DNA from: Nitrospira sp.
GTDB lineage: Bacteria; Nitrospirota; Nitrospiria; Nitrospirales; Nitrospiraceae
NCBI GenBank assembly: GCA_031315995.1
Contig: JALDRG010000022.1
Coordinates: 1 to 46,106, forward strand
DNA: 46,106 bases
Reading direction: 5' to 3'
The first letter of the stretch is position 1; each line of letters starts with the position of its first letter. The position numbers were made by a program, and so were the translations under genes. This document shows, one piece after another, positions 14,941 to 25,400 of the stretch. A model generated the notes under the pieces. It worked only from the letters and a program-made list of their open reading frames with translations, ran no database searches and had not been told where the DNA came from.

Positions 14941-17379
14941 CTAGAAGAACCATTGGCCGCGAAAGAAGAACGATCTCGGCATCCCCGCATGGGCGACCCC
15001 CAACCCGATGCTGCCTTCACCTTGATTGATGTAATACTTTTGATCCAACAAATTGATGATGTCGAAGCCGAGCAGAAACTTTTGCCCTTCCCAGGGCAAC
15101 GGAAACACATGGGCGATCGAGAAATTATAGACCGTGTACGATGGACTGTGGCTGGAATTCGTTTTGGCATCTTCGTTTTCCGATGTCCGCAACCCTGAGG
15201 CAAAGAGCATCTGCCCCGTGACCGTGGTGCGTTCCAGAAACCGATAGGTCACGATCGCTGAACTCGTCAGGGTCTGCATGTGATCACAAAACACACCGCC
15301 CGGTGAATTGATATCCGCAATCTCTTTCGCCTCCAGGAGAAAATGGCCGGACTGCAGGCCGTAGCCCTTGCATTGTCCCCAGGCCACATTGCCGCGCGCC
15401 GTCAGGTTCTCGGCCAACTGCAATTTCAACGCGGCATCGATGCCTCGTTGCCAGCCGCGCTCGAAGGCGAAGTAGTTCAACAGGGGCGTGGTGCCGAATT
15501 GCCCGGCATCAGACAGGAAATTGCTGAGCTTGTACCACCCCGTGAACTGCACGGTGGCATAGCGGTTCAGCGCGTGGTAACTCCCGACTTCAAAATAGTG
15601 CGCCCGCTCGGCGCGCACGCTGTTATTGGTCAGATCTTCCGGTTGCGCCCTGGTCCCGAGCGTGTTGAGCTTGGCAAAGGAGATGGCCTCCAGGTTGGGC
15701 GGCGTAAACATGCGCCCGTAGAAGACGTGAAACACGTTCGCTGGGTTGTATTTGTAACTGACGCCGAGACGCGGGCTGACTTGGCCTTCGTTGCGTTGAT
15801 ACTGCACGACGTCGCCGCGAAGCCCAAGGTTGAACGTCCACTGGTCGTTGGGGCTCCATTGGTCTTGAATCCAAAACTCTTGCCGATAGCCGATCTGGCG
15901 ATTGTCGGCGTTGAGGCCGAGCAGGTCTCCCGTAGGATTTCCCGCTCCGTCGTCGGCAAAGGTAAACAACCGCGTCTTGTTCACCGACTGGGTTCGGTCG
16001 AGCTGGAACCCGACTTTGATGAGGTGCTGCTTGCTGTGCACATAGGTGTGATCGAACCGGAGGCCGGTCGAATAGGCATTGCGGTCTTGATCGGAGGCTG
16101 AAAACGGCTCGGAGGGATCCGCCGTATAGGCTAAGAAATTCAGCGGGTCGGTTTTGAATATCGCCCGCGTATGGCGAACATATCCTGCCAGACTGAAAAA
16201 GTTATTGGCGTTGACATCGTGCCGCCACACCATGTGGCCATACTGATTGTTTTCCTTTTGGAACTCGTTGATCGCCTGGGAGGCCACAGGGGTGAACCCC
16301 GGTCGAGCAGCCTGGAGGAGCGGCAGCACTTGCCCGCTCGGATCGACGTCGAGCCCCGGCCTCGTCGGGATCTGATACTTAGCCACTGAATTCAAGAACA
16401 GCCAGGTAAAGTTGTTCTTGTTGTCCTGCTGATAGTCGCCGCGGATGAACGTTTGATTGCGCTCGCTCTGTCCGTGAAAAATGGAATGCCCCAGCGTCGG
16501 CGGCTCGATTCCGCGATTGGTCGTGGTATAGCTGTTCAGAATATAGAAGCGGAACTTCTCTCCAACCGTTCCTCCGTATTCCCACGACGGAGTCAGGGTC
16601 TGATTCGACCCGCCCATCGTCTGAATCGATCCGAATGCCGGCTTAGTGCCGCTTTTGGTCGTAATGTCCAACACCGCCGCGGCCTTGTTGCCGTATTGGG
16701 CTTCCATCCCACCCAGGATGATGTCGGCCCGTTCCCAAGCCCGTGGACTGATCACATCCGAAAAGGTAGACGAGACCGTGTCAGGAATGGGCACGCCGTC
16801 GATTCGCAATTGGAGATTCGCATGGTCCTGACGAATGTGCACTTGCTTGAGCGACCCATAGACCGCGCTCGGGATCGTGAGGAGCACATCGTGGAGTTCA
16901 TTGTTGTTCCCGCGCGGCAGGGCCTCGATCTCCTTACGGCTGAGCGCATAGGTTTCGCTGGAAGCTTTGTATTGAATGGGCGCCAGAGGAGAGACGACTT
17001 CCAGCGCGATCTCGTTGGTCTTCGAGAGGGTCAAGGTCACCGGAGCGACCGGCTCGGCTCCGAGCTTAATAATGGCATATTCGCTGCGATACGTATCCTG
17101 AACCGCGCTCACCGAATAGGTTCCCTCGGACGGCAGATCGACGGAGAATTCTCCGGCCTCGTTCGCGACCGCCGCGCCCACGATTGTCCCTTCCTGGTCC
17201 TTCACCTCTACTGAGGCCTGGGGCACCCGCCGAAGGTCCTGGTTTTGCACCGTCCCGGTAATCGTTCGCCCTTTAGCAACCGTCGGCTCCTGCGCGAACA
17301 CCGGCGAAAGACCGGGTGCAAGAGCCATCAACAACAATCCAAGACACACGTGAGACACACCTCGAACCGACGACAACAT
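14941..17379 (-). CDS. TonB-dependent outer-membrane receptor with N-terminal carboxypeptidase-regulatory-like domain
   Basis: An 812-residue outer-membrane receptor. ATG 17379 is chosen because a GGGGGAGG Shine-Dalgarno lies just upstream; an earlier in-frame start at 17424 lacks one. Residues 1-29 are a signal peptide ending near PVFAQ. Residues 35-115 form a CarboxypepD_reg-like beta-sandwich (GRTITGTVQNQDLRRVPQAS...). Residues 130-245 are the plug, with LPRGNNNELHDVLLTIPSAV, RIDGVPIPDT and GGMEAQYGNKAAAVLDITTKSG. The rest is a 22-strand-type barrel ending in an aromatic FFFRGQWFF, the usual signature for BAM insertion. Absence of an obvious TonB box right after the signal may reflect the extra N-terminal domain. 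Substrate is unknown; the His-rich small protein encoded just upstream hints at a metal or metal complex. Probably co-transcribed with that gene and the TonB-like gene. Confidence 0.9.
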   Translation of the reverse strand: MLSSVRGVSHVCLGLLLMALAPGLSPVFAQEPTVAKGRTITGTVQNQDLRRVPQASVEVKDQEGTIVGAAVANEAGEFSVDLPSEGTYSVSAVQDTYRSEYAIIKLGAEPVAPVTLTLSKTNEIALEVVSPLAPIQYKASSETYALSRKEIEALPRGNNNELHDVLLTIPSAVYGSLKQVHIRQDHANLQLRIDGVPIPDTVSSTFSDVISPRAWERADIILGGMEAQYGNKAAAVLDITTKSGTKPAFGSIQTMGGSNQTLTPSWEYGGTVGEKFRFYILNSYTTTNRGIEPPTLGHSIFHGQSERNQTFIRGDYQQDNKNNFTWLFLNSVAKYQIPTRPGLDVDPSGQVLPLLQAARPGFTPVASQAINEFQKENNQYGHMVWRHDVNANNFFSLAGYVRHTRAIFKTDPLNFLAYTADPSEPFSASDQDRNAYSTGLRFDHTYVHSKQHLIKVGFQLDRTQSVNKTRLFTFADDGAGNPTGDLLGLNADNRQIGYRQEFWIQDQWSPNDQWTFNLGLRGDVVQYQRNEGQVSPRLGVSYKYNPANVFHVFYGRMFTPPNLEAISFAKLNTLGTRAQPEDLTNNSVRAERAHYFEVGSYHALNRYATVQFTGWYKLSNFLSDAGQFGTTPLLNYFAFERGWQRGIDAALKLQLAENLTARGNVAWGQCKGYGLQSGHFLLEAKEIADINSPGGVFCDHMQTLTSSAIVTYRFLERTTVTGQMLFASGLRTSENEDAKTNSSHSPSYTVYNFSIAHVFPLPWEGQKFLLGFDIINLLDQKYYINQGEGSIGLGVAHAGMPRSFFFRGQWFF

Positions 17380-17483
17380 GCGAACCTCCCCCCAAATAAT
17401 CCCGCACAGGTCAGAGCCCGACACAAAGCCGTGGCTGAGACGAAGCGGTGAAAGCCAAAATGAACGTAGCGATGGCGTTGAGG

Positions 17484-17804
17484 TTAGGTCAGAGGAGGCG
17501 CGCGCGAGGTCCTGGTCGTCGCGAGAGATTGAGAACTGAGGATCGACTGATGGACGAGAAGTGGTGGAGCGTCTGCGAGAAACGAGCAGGTCGCGGGTGC
17601 GTCACCGACCAACGAGTGGCCCGTGTGATACTGCACCCACTGACAGAGATCGGTGTCGGAATGTTCATGCCCGTCGTGGTCGGCCGCCGCCAGCTCGTGA
17701 TGAATCTCCAGCGCAGCGGCGAACGGCGCCATCGCGAGCAACATGCACGCGAGAACAAGCGCAACGACCGAGCTGGGTTTGAGGTGGGCGCAGCGACGAA
17801 ACAT
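17484..17804 (-). CDS. Small exported His-rich protein upstream of TonB receptor
   Basis: A 106-residue protein. ATG 17804 has AGGA 5 bases upstream; ATG 17810 is two codons earlier and also possible. Residues 12-33 are a hydrophobic signal segment (VVALVLACMLLAMAPFAAA). The mature part opens with EIHHELAAADHDGHEHSDTD, with six His and several acidic residues, followed by LCQWVQYHTGHS and a second Cys 15-20 residues later. This arrangement looks like small periplasmic metal-binding proteins encoded next to metal uptake or efflux genes (DUF2946-like in feel, not a firm assignment). It lies 104 bases upstream of the TonB receptor on the same strand and probably leads the transcript. Metal binding is inference from composition. 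Confidence 0.65.
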   Translation of the reverse strand: MFRRCAHLKPSSVVALVLACMLLAMAPFAAALEIHHELAAADHDGHEHSDTDLCQWVQYHTGHSLVGDAPATCSFLADAPPLLVHQSILSSQSLATTRTSRAPPLT

Positions 17805-17892
17805 GGCCATCCTGTTTAGCACATCCGCAAGGCGTGAGTTGTAGCAAAGCGTTGGGTTGAAAGCAAGAATGTCGCGCGGATCGCCTTCCTAC

Positions 17893-17922
17893 TGGACTTT
17901 ATCCCCCACAATTCGCTATGTT
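17893..17922 (+). promoter_or_regulatory. Possible promoter of the DAHP synthase gene
   Basis: TGGACT (17893-17898) and TATGTT (17917-17922) are separated by 18 bases, each a moderate sigma-70 match. They lie 55 bases before the DAHP synthase start within the divergent gap to the His-rich gene. A weak prediction by eye. Confidence 0.3.
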
Positions 17923-17977
17923 AGTGGCCATTCTTGAATCTGAACGTGAAACGGAGTGACTTTCTTAAGGGACGACC

Positions 17978-19036
17978 ATGACGAGGCCGATCGATAATCA
18001 ACATGTCATTGAAATCAAGCCGCTTCCTTCGCCGCGCGGCGTGAAGACGCAGATGCCCATCAGCGACGAGGTGGCTGAATTGGTCTTCCAGACGCGCCAA
18101 GCGATCCGGAACATTCTGCATGGCCGTGACATGGACCGCCTCATTGTGATTGTCGGTCCCTGCTCGATTCATGATCCCGATGCCGCCTATGAATATGCCG
18201 AGCGCCTGAAGCCGGTCGCCGACGCCGTCCGCGAAAAGCTCCTCATCGTGATGCGCACCTATTTCGAAAAGCCCCGCACCACGGTCGGGTGGAAGGGGTT
18301 GATCAACGATCCCCATCTCGACGGCACCTGCGACATAGCCCAGGGTATCCAGCTGGCCCGCACGATTCTATTGAACATCAACGGTAAAGGCCTCCCTTGC
18401 GCGACGGAACTGCTCGATCCGGTCACTCCGCAATACATCGCCGACCTGTTGAGTTGGACCGCCATCGGGGCGCGCACCACCGAAAGTCAGATCCATCGCG
18501 AAATGGCCAGCGGCCTTTCGATGCCGGTCGGATTTAAAAACGGGACGGAAGGCAGCCTGCAAGTCGCCATCAACGCCATGATCACGAGCCGGAGCCCGCA
18601 CCATTTCGTCGGCGTGAACGCCGACGGCATTACGTCCATTATCAAGACCACCGGCAACCCGGATCATCACATTGTGCTGCGCGGTGGCGGCGGTCGCACC
18701 AACTACAGCGTCGAAGATATCGCCCGCGCGGAGACCGCCGTCGCGAGCGAAGGCCTGGCCCGCGGCGTCATGGTGGACTGTTCGCACGACAATTCCGGAA
18801 AGAACCACCAACGCCAGGTCGAAGTCGCCGGCGAGGTCCTCACACAGTTTCAACAGGGCCGCCGCTCGATCATGGGGCTCATGTTGGAAAGTCACTTGCA
18901 AGGCGGCCGGCAAAGCTGGGACCCCAATAAGGCCCTGACCTACGGCATGTCGATTACCGATTCCTGTCTGGCCTGGAACGACACCGAAGCGTTGCTTTAC
19001 GGAATGGCCGAGTCGCTCGCCGCGCGGCCTGTGTAA
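17978..19036 (+). CDS. aroG: 3-deoxy-7-phosphoheptulonate synthase (DAHP synthase, class I)
   Basis: A 352-residue type I DAHP synthase, which condenses phosphoenolpyruvate with erythrose 4-phosphate as the first step of the shikimate pathway, in the cytoplasm. Family marks are GPCSIHDP (residues 60-67), KPRTTVGWKGL (98-108), GFKNGTEGS (185-193), RGGGGRTNY (235-243), DCSHDNSGKN (267-276) and LMLESHL (301-307). The metal ligands Cys62, His270, Glu304 and Asp328 line up with Cys61, His268, Glu302 and Asp326 of the E. coli enzymes. Length matches AroF/G/H. ATG 17978 follows an AAGGGA. Which aromatic amino acid, if any, inhibits it cannot be told from motifs by eye. It is a single gene, followed by a 435-base gap. 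The symbol is used for the family, not for a proven AroG-type regulation. Confidence 0.95.
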   Translation: MTRPIDNQHVIEIKPLPSPRGVKTQMPISDEVAELVFQTRQAIRNILHGRDMDRLIVIVGPCSIHDPDAAYEYAERLKPVADAVREKLLIVMRTYFEKPRTTVGWKGLINDPHLDGTCDIAQGIQLARTILLNINGKGLPCATELLDPVTPQYIADLLSWTAIGARTTESQIHREMASGLSMPVGFKNGTEGSLQVAINAMITSRSPHHFVGVNADGITSIIKTTGNPDHHIVLRGGGGRTNYSVEDIARAETAVASEGLARGVMVDCSHDNSGKNHQRQVEVAGEVLTQFQQGRRSIMGLMLESHLQGGRQSWDPNKALTYGMSITDSCLAWNDTEALLYGMAESLAARPV

Positions 19037-19471
19037 CGCGATACTGACGGCGTCCGCACCCTCTGTCGACACTCCATCAGTCTGAACCGACATCCCTTCC
19101 TGCAACAACCAGCCCACATGAACCAGGCCGGCACCGCTCAACAGATGCTCCGGGTCTCTGGACCGTCGACCTCCTCGCCCCATTCCGACTGAATTATTGT
19201 CTGTCCTTTCGATGAAGCAATCGACTACACTCTAAAGGAACACTTCACTCCCTCTACCGTCCTGTTCAATCCGCATCACGACACGGATCGATGCGTCCGA
19301 ACCGGCCGACTGTCGTCCTGTCATTTCATCGGCGACTTCCCAGGCTATACAGCCGCCCTGTGCCTCAATACATGACCGCACTCGCGACGGCCGCAGGGCT
19401 TGTGCCGGTCTTTCACCTGTGCCCCGCGGACCACGTCCCGACTTCGACCGAAAGGAATCTCGCCTTTGAAG
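19037..19471. other. 435-base intergenic region ahead of the glucan synthase
   Basis: Between the DAHP synthase stop and the chosen glucan synthase start I see no gene with family support. The reading frame of the glucan synthase is open back to 19400, so an N-terminal extension of 24 residues is possible but looks non-natural (basic, Pro- and Cys-rich). A TACACT at 19226-19231 might be a -10 box, but no good -35 lies at the right distance. No terminator hairpin with a T-run and no tRNA were found. Confidence 0.5.
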
Positions 19472-22400
19472 ATGAGCAGCATCGGTATTCTTGCAAGCTG
19501 GCGTCGGTTGACCGAACACCTGAGCGGACAACCGGTTTCACTGCCCTATGCGGGTGACGAGCCGCCGTTGCGATCGGAGCTGTTCAGCGCCGAGCAAATG
19601 CAGCAGCATGGCAAAATTCTCGCGGGCTTGCATACGGTGAGTGCCGAACACGAGCCCGACCCGCTGCTCGCTCGATTGGCCGACAATGAACGAGTCCTAT
19701 TGGACGTGCGTAATTTGGTGGCTGAGGCGGTGAAGGGAGGCCGACGCATCACACCGGCCGGAGAATGGCTGCTCGATAACTTCTACCTGATCGAAGAACA
19801 GATTCACATGGCCAAGCGGCACCTCCCGAAGGGCTACAGCCGTGAACTGCCTCGGCTCGGCAACGGCCCATCGGCCGGCCTGCCCCGGGTGTACGACATT
19901 GCCCTCGAAATCATCTCCCATGGCGACGGGCGGGTGGACCCGGAAAGTCTCAGCGGTTTCGTCGCGGCCTATCAAACGGTCACCGCGCTCAAGCTCGGCG
20001 AGTTATGGGCCATCCCCATCATGATCCGCCTGGCATTGATCGAAAACCTGCGACGCGCCGGTGCCCGCATCGCGAGCCACAGGATGGATCGCAATCGCGC
20101 CCACGAATGGGCCGACCAAATGACGGAGACGGCTGAAAAAGATCCCAAAAGTCTCATCCTGGTCATCGCGGACATGGCGCGTTCCAACCCGCCGATGGTG
20201 AGTGCCTTCGTGGCGGAATTCGCCCGTCGTCTCCAAGGACGGAGCGCGGCGTTGTCCTTGCCCCTGACGTGGATCGAACAGCGCCTGTCCGAGTCCGGCC
20301 TCACGATCGAACAACTGGTGCAATCGGAGACGCAACAACAGGCTATCAATCAAGTTTCCATGAGCAACAGCATCGGAAGTCTCAGATTCCTCGCGGCGAC
20401 GGATTGGCGTGAGTTCGTCGAGACACATAGCGTGGTGGAGCAGATCCTGCATGAAGATCCTGCGGGCGCGTATGGGCAGATGGATTTTGCCACTCGTGAC
20501 CGATATCGCCATGCCGTCGAGAACCTCGCGAAACATGGCCCCCTGTCGGAAGGCGGCGTCGCTCGCCACGCGATCCAGCTCGCCCATACACGGGCAGCCG
20601 AAGCGGGCCACGACAATCGCGCCGCCCACGTCGGCTTCTATTTGGTCGAGAGGGGACGGACCCAATTGGAACAGGCAGTGGGCATACGCCTTTCTGCCTT
20701 CGAAACGGTTCAACGATGGAGCGGATCGGGCGCGGTACCGATCTATCTCGGCTCCATTCTTGTGCTCACAGCCGTGTTCACCGGTTGTTTCCTGTCGCTC
20801 GCCATCGCGCAGGGCTGGAGTCGATGGCACCTTGCGCTCCTGGGGTTCATTTCGTCGTTAGCCGCCAGTCAATTGGCGGTCACGCTGGTGAACTGGCTCG
20901 CCACGGCGCTGGTGACACCCTCTCCCCTCTCGCGAATGGACTTTTCCGATGGCCTCCCCCCGGCATTACGAACGCTGGTAGTGGTTCCGACGCTCCTCCA
21001 ACATGCGCGGGGCATCGACGATCTGCTTGAAGCCCTCGAAGTCCGGTTTCTGGCCAATCGGGACAAGCACCTGCACTTCGGTCTCTTGACCGATTTTCAG
21101 GACGCGGCCGAGGAAACGACTCCGGATGATGCATCGTTGCTGCAGCTCGTCCGGCGCGGAATCGAGGCGCTGAACAAGACATACAGCGGCGAGCATGAAG
21201 ACACCTTTTTTCTCTTTCATCGTCCGCGTCGTTGGAATCCTCGAGAACGGCTCTGGATGGGGTATGAGAGGAAGCGAGGGAAGCTGGGGGAATTGAACGC
21301 GCTACTCCGTGGCGGGCCACAGGATCGCTTTTCGACGGTGGTCGGCAGGACGTCCGTCCTGCCGCTGGTCAAGTACGTGATCACGCTCGACACGGATACC
21401 CAGCTTCCTCGCGATGCCGCACGGCAGTTTGTCGCGGCGATGGCGCACCCGCTAAATCGGCCTCGGTATGATACAGCCGCGCAACGCGTAACTGCCGGCT
21501 ACGGCATCCTGCAGCCTCGGGTAGCCGTCAGTCTCCCCGGCACCAACCGCTCGCGATATGCGCGGCTCCACGCCGGCGAACCCGGCATCGATCCTTACAC
21601 GCGTGCCGTATCGGATGTGTATCAGGATCTGTTCGGAGAAGGGTCTTTCATCGGCAAGGGGATCTATGAGGTCGATGTCTTCGAGCAGGCCCTCAGCGAT
21701 CGCTTTCCGGAGAATCGCATCCTCAGCCACGATCTCCTCGAAGGCTCCTATGCCCGCGCCGGGCTCTTGAGCGATGTCCAGCTCTACGAGGAATATCCTG
21801 CCCGGTACGGCGCGGACGCGACGCGCCGTTATCGCTGGATCCGCGGTGATTGGCAGATCGCGCGCTGGGCCTTTCCGCGCGTGCCAGGGCCCAACGGACG
21901 CACCCGCCGCAATCCGCTGTCCGTGCTCTCGCGTTGGAAGATTTTCGACAACCTGCGCCGCAGTCTCGTGCCCGCTGCGCTGACCTCCCTCTTCGTATTG
22001 GGCTGGACCCTGCTGTCTCCTGTCTGGCTTTGGACCCTCGCAACGCTCGGCCTACTCCTGATCGCGCCGTTGCTGGGCGCCGCCGTCGATCTCTGTCGCA
22101 AGCCCGAGGATATGCGAATGAGTCAGCACCTCACCGCAACCGCCTGGGCCATGAGGCAACAGCTGACCCAGGCACTCCTGACGCTTGCGTGCCTTCCCTA
22201 CGAAAGCTTCTACAGCCTGGATGCCATCCTCCGGACTGCCGGGCGGGTGTGGCTCACGCGCACAGGCTTGCTCGAATGGAATCCGTCCGGCGCAGTGGAC
22301 CGGAGCAGGACGGATCTGATTGGTTCTTATCGATCGATGTGGATTGGGCCGGCCGTTGGCATGGCCATGACGATCGTTCTCGTGGCGACGCGAGCGGAGG

Positions 22401-25400
22401 CGCTGCTGGTGGCGGCACCGATTCTCAGCCTCTGGGCGCTGTCTCCGCTGTTGACCTGGTGGATCAGCAGACCGCTTGCTCGACGCGAAGCCAGACTCAC
22501 GACGGACCAAACGATGTTTCTCCGGAAGATGGCTCGCAAGACCTGGGCATTCTTCGAGACCCACGTCGGCCCCGAGGATCATTGGCTCCCACCCGATAAC
22601 GTGCAGGAACATCCGGCCCCGAAAGTCGCGCATCGGACTTCGCCGACGAATATAGGCTTAGCCCTGCTGGCCAATCTCTCCGCCTACGACTTCGGCTACC
22701 TGTCGACCGGACAGCTCATTGCACGCACCGCGCACACGTTCGACAGCATGGCAACCTTGGAACGATTTCGAGGCCATTTCTACAATTGGTACGACACACA
22801 CACGTTACAACCACTGCTTCCCATGTATATTTCGTCGGTAGACAGTGGGAATCTCGCGGGGCATGTCATGACCCTGCGAGCGGGGCTTCTCAGCCTGCCG
22901 GATCACAAGATCGTCGCTGAGCGCGCCTTTGAGGGACTTCGCGATACCCTTGCGCTGTTACGCGACGCGCTCGATACGGCACGGCACCCTTCGGGTGATT
23001 CTCTTCAGACGAATATCGCAGCCGACCTTCAGAACAGACCAACCTCACTGGCACACACCCATCACACCTTACGGCTCCTCACCACACAGATGGAGGAAGT
23101 CACCGCTCTGCTCGATCCCGTTACCGACGTGGACGCGCACCGATGGGCCGATGCCGTCACGAGGCAATGCCGTGACGCACTCGCTGAGCTGGCGCTTCTG
23201 ACTCCGTGGATCGGTCTTCCCATCACCACCCACATCCTCAACGCATTCCCAGGATTAGATCAGATTCCGACACTCCGGGCGCTGTCCAGACTGGAAGGTG
23301 AATGGTTGCCGGCGCTCGAACAGCGCCTAGAACCTGACGCATCGGAAACGGACCGTGTCTGGTTGCTTGAACTTCGACGGCATGTCAGTCACGCAGGCCG
23401 ACTCGCCGAGCAACGCCTGGCCTCGCTCGACCGTTTGACCTGGCAGTCGAATCAATTTTCCCAAATGGAGTACGACTTCCTGTTCGACGACACCCGGTAC
23501 CTTCTCTCCATCGGGTACAACGTGGCAGAACGACGATGTGACGCCAGCTACTACGACCTCCTGGCCTCGGAGGCCCGATTGTGCAGCTTCGTGGCGATCG
23601 CGCAGGGCCAATTGCCGCAGGAGAGCTGGTTTGCCCTCGGACGTCTGCTCACGACCACAGGCGGAGAGCCGATTCTCCTTTCCTGGAGCGGGTCGATGTT
23701 CGAATACCTGATGCCCCTGCTGGTCATGCCGACGTACCAACAGACCCTGCTCGACCAGACCTACCACGCGGCGGTCGCGCGGCAAATCGAATACGGCCGA
23801 GAGCGAGGCATTCCCTGGGGCGTTTCGGAATCCGGCTACAACATGGTCGACGTGCAGTTGAATTATCAATATCGGGCCTTCGGTGTGCCCGGCCTTGGGC
23901 TGAAGCGCGGCTTGGGCGAAGAATTGGTCATTGCGCCCTACGCCACCTCCATCGCCCTCATGATCGCGCCGGAAGCGGCATGCTTGAATCTCCAGCGTCT
24001 CACGGCAGAAGGAGCCGATGGACCGTTCGGCCTGTATGAAGCGATCGATTACACCCCCACGCGGCTTCCCCGCGGACAGACCCGTGTCATCATTCGCTCG
24101 TATATGGCCCACCATGTGGGGATGAGTTTCCTCTCCTTTGCGTATCTGCTCCTCGACCGCCCGATGCAGACACGCTTCGAAGCGGATCCGCTGTTTCAGG
24201 CCACCATGCTGCTCCTCCAAGAACGTATTCCAAAAGCGACCGCCTTCTATTCGCACAGCACGGAGCTGTCGGACTTGCGTACGAGCGCCTCCGCTCAAGA
24301 CACACCCGTGCGCGTCCTGACGACCCCGAACACGCCGGTGCCGGAAGTGCAACTCTTGTCGAACGGTCGCTACCACGTCATGGTCACGAATGCGGGGGGC
24401 GGCTCCAGTCGCTGGAAGGATCTCGCCGTAACGCGATGGCGTGAAGACAGTACCTGCGATAACTGGGGAACGTTCTGTTATCTCCGCGACGCGGACAGCG
24501 AAGAGTTCTGGTCGACTGCTTATCAACCGACATTGAACCCGTCCAAGACCTACGAGGTCATCTTCTCTGAAGGGCGTGCCGAGTTTCGGCGCCGCGACCA
24601 CGAAATCGACACACACACCGAAATCGTCGTCTCACCGGAAGACGACATCGAATTGCGGCGGATCCGTCTCACCAACTGTTCGGACAGGAAGCGAACGATC
24701 GATCTCACCAGTTATGCGGAAGTCGTGCTGGCTTCGCCGGCGGCGGATGCCCTCCATCCTGCCTTCAGCAACCTGTTCGTCCAGACCGACATCATCCGCG
24801 AACGTCAGGCCATTCTCTGTACGCGCCGTGGCCGTTCCCAGGATGAACAAGCGCCCTGGGCATTTCACCTCATGGCGGTGCGCGGCCCCTGCAGCGGGGA
24901 GATCTCCTACGAGACGGACCGCGCGCAATTCATCGGCCGGGGGCACAGCCTCGCCTCTCCTCAGGCCATGCACCATTCCGCTCCCCTCACAGGGAGCCAG
25001 GGCTCCGTGCTTGACCCGATTGTGGCCATCCGTGGTCAGATCGTCCTCGAGCCGGAAGAGTCGGTGACGGTGGATCTGGTATCGGGCATCGGTGAGAGCC
25101 GCGATCTCTGCCTGCGTTTGGTCGACAAATATCAGGATCGACGTCTCGCTGATCGGGTGTTTGAGCTGGCCTGGACCCATAGCCAAGTCGTGTTGCGTCA
25201 GCTCAATACCACCGAAGCGGATGCGCAGCTGTATGGCAGACTGGCCGGCTCGATCCTCTATGCCAATGCCTCACTCAGAGCGGAAGCGGCGGTGCTGAGC
25301 AAGAATCGCCGCGGACAATCAGGCCTTTGGGGTTATGCGATTTCCGGCGATCTGCCGATCGTACTGCTCCAGATCGGAGACCCATCCAACATCGATCTGG

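Noticed and set aside
19400..19471. N-terminal extension of the glucan synthase from the upstream ATG
   Set aside because: The 24 residues are basic, Pro- and Cys-rich and unlike the family N-terminus; ATG 19472 is a better start.
23327..24616. Minus-strand 429-codon frame
   Set aside because: It is antisense to the glucan synthase gene, whose GH94 and glucoamylase motifs continue without break across it; the antisense product has no family marks.
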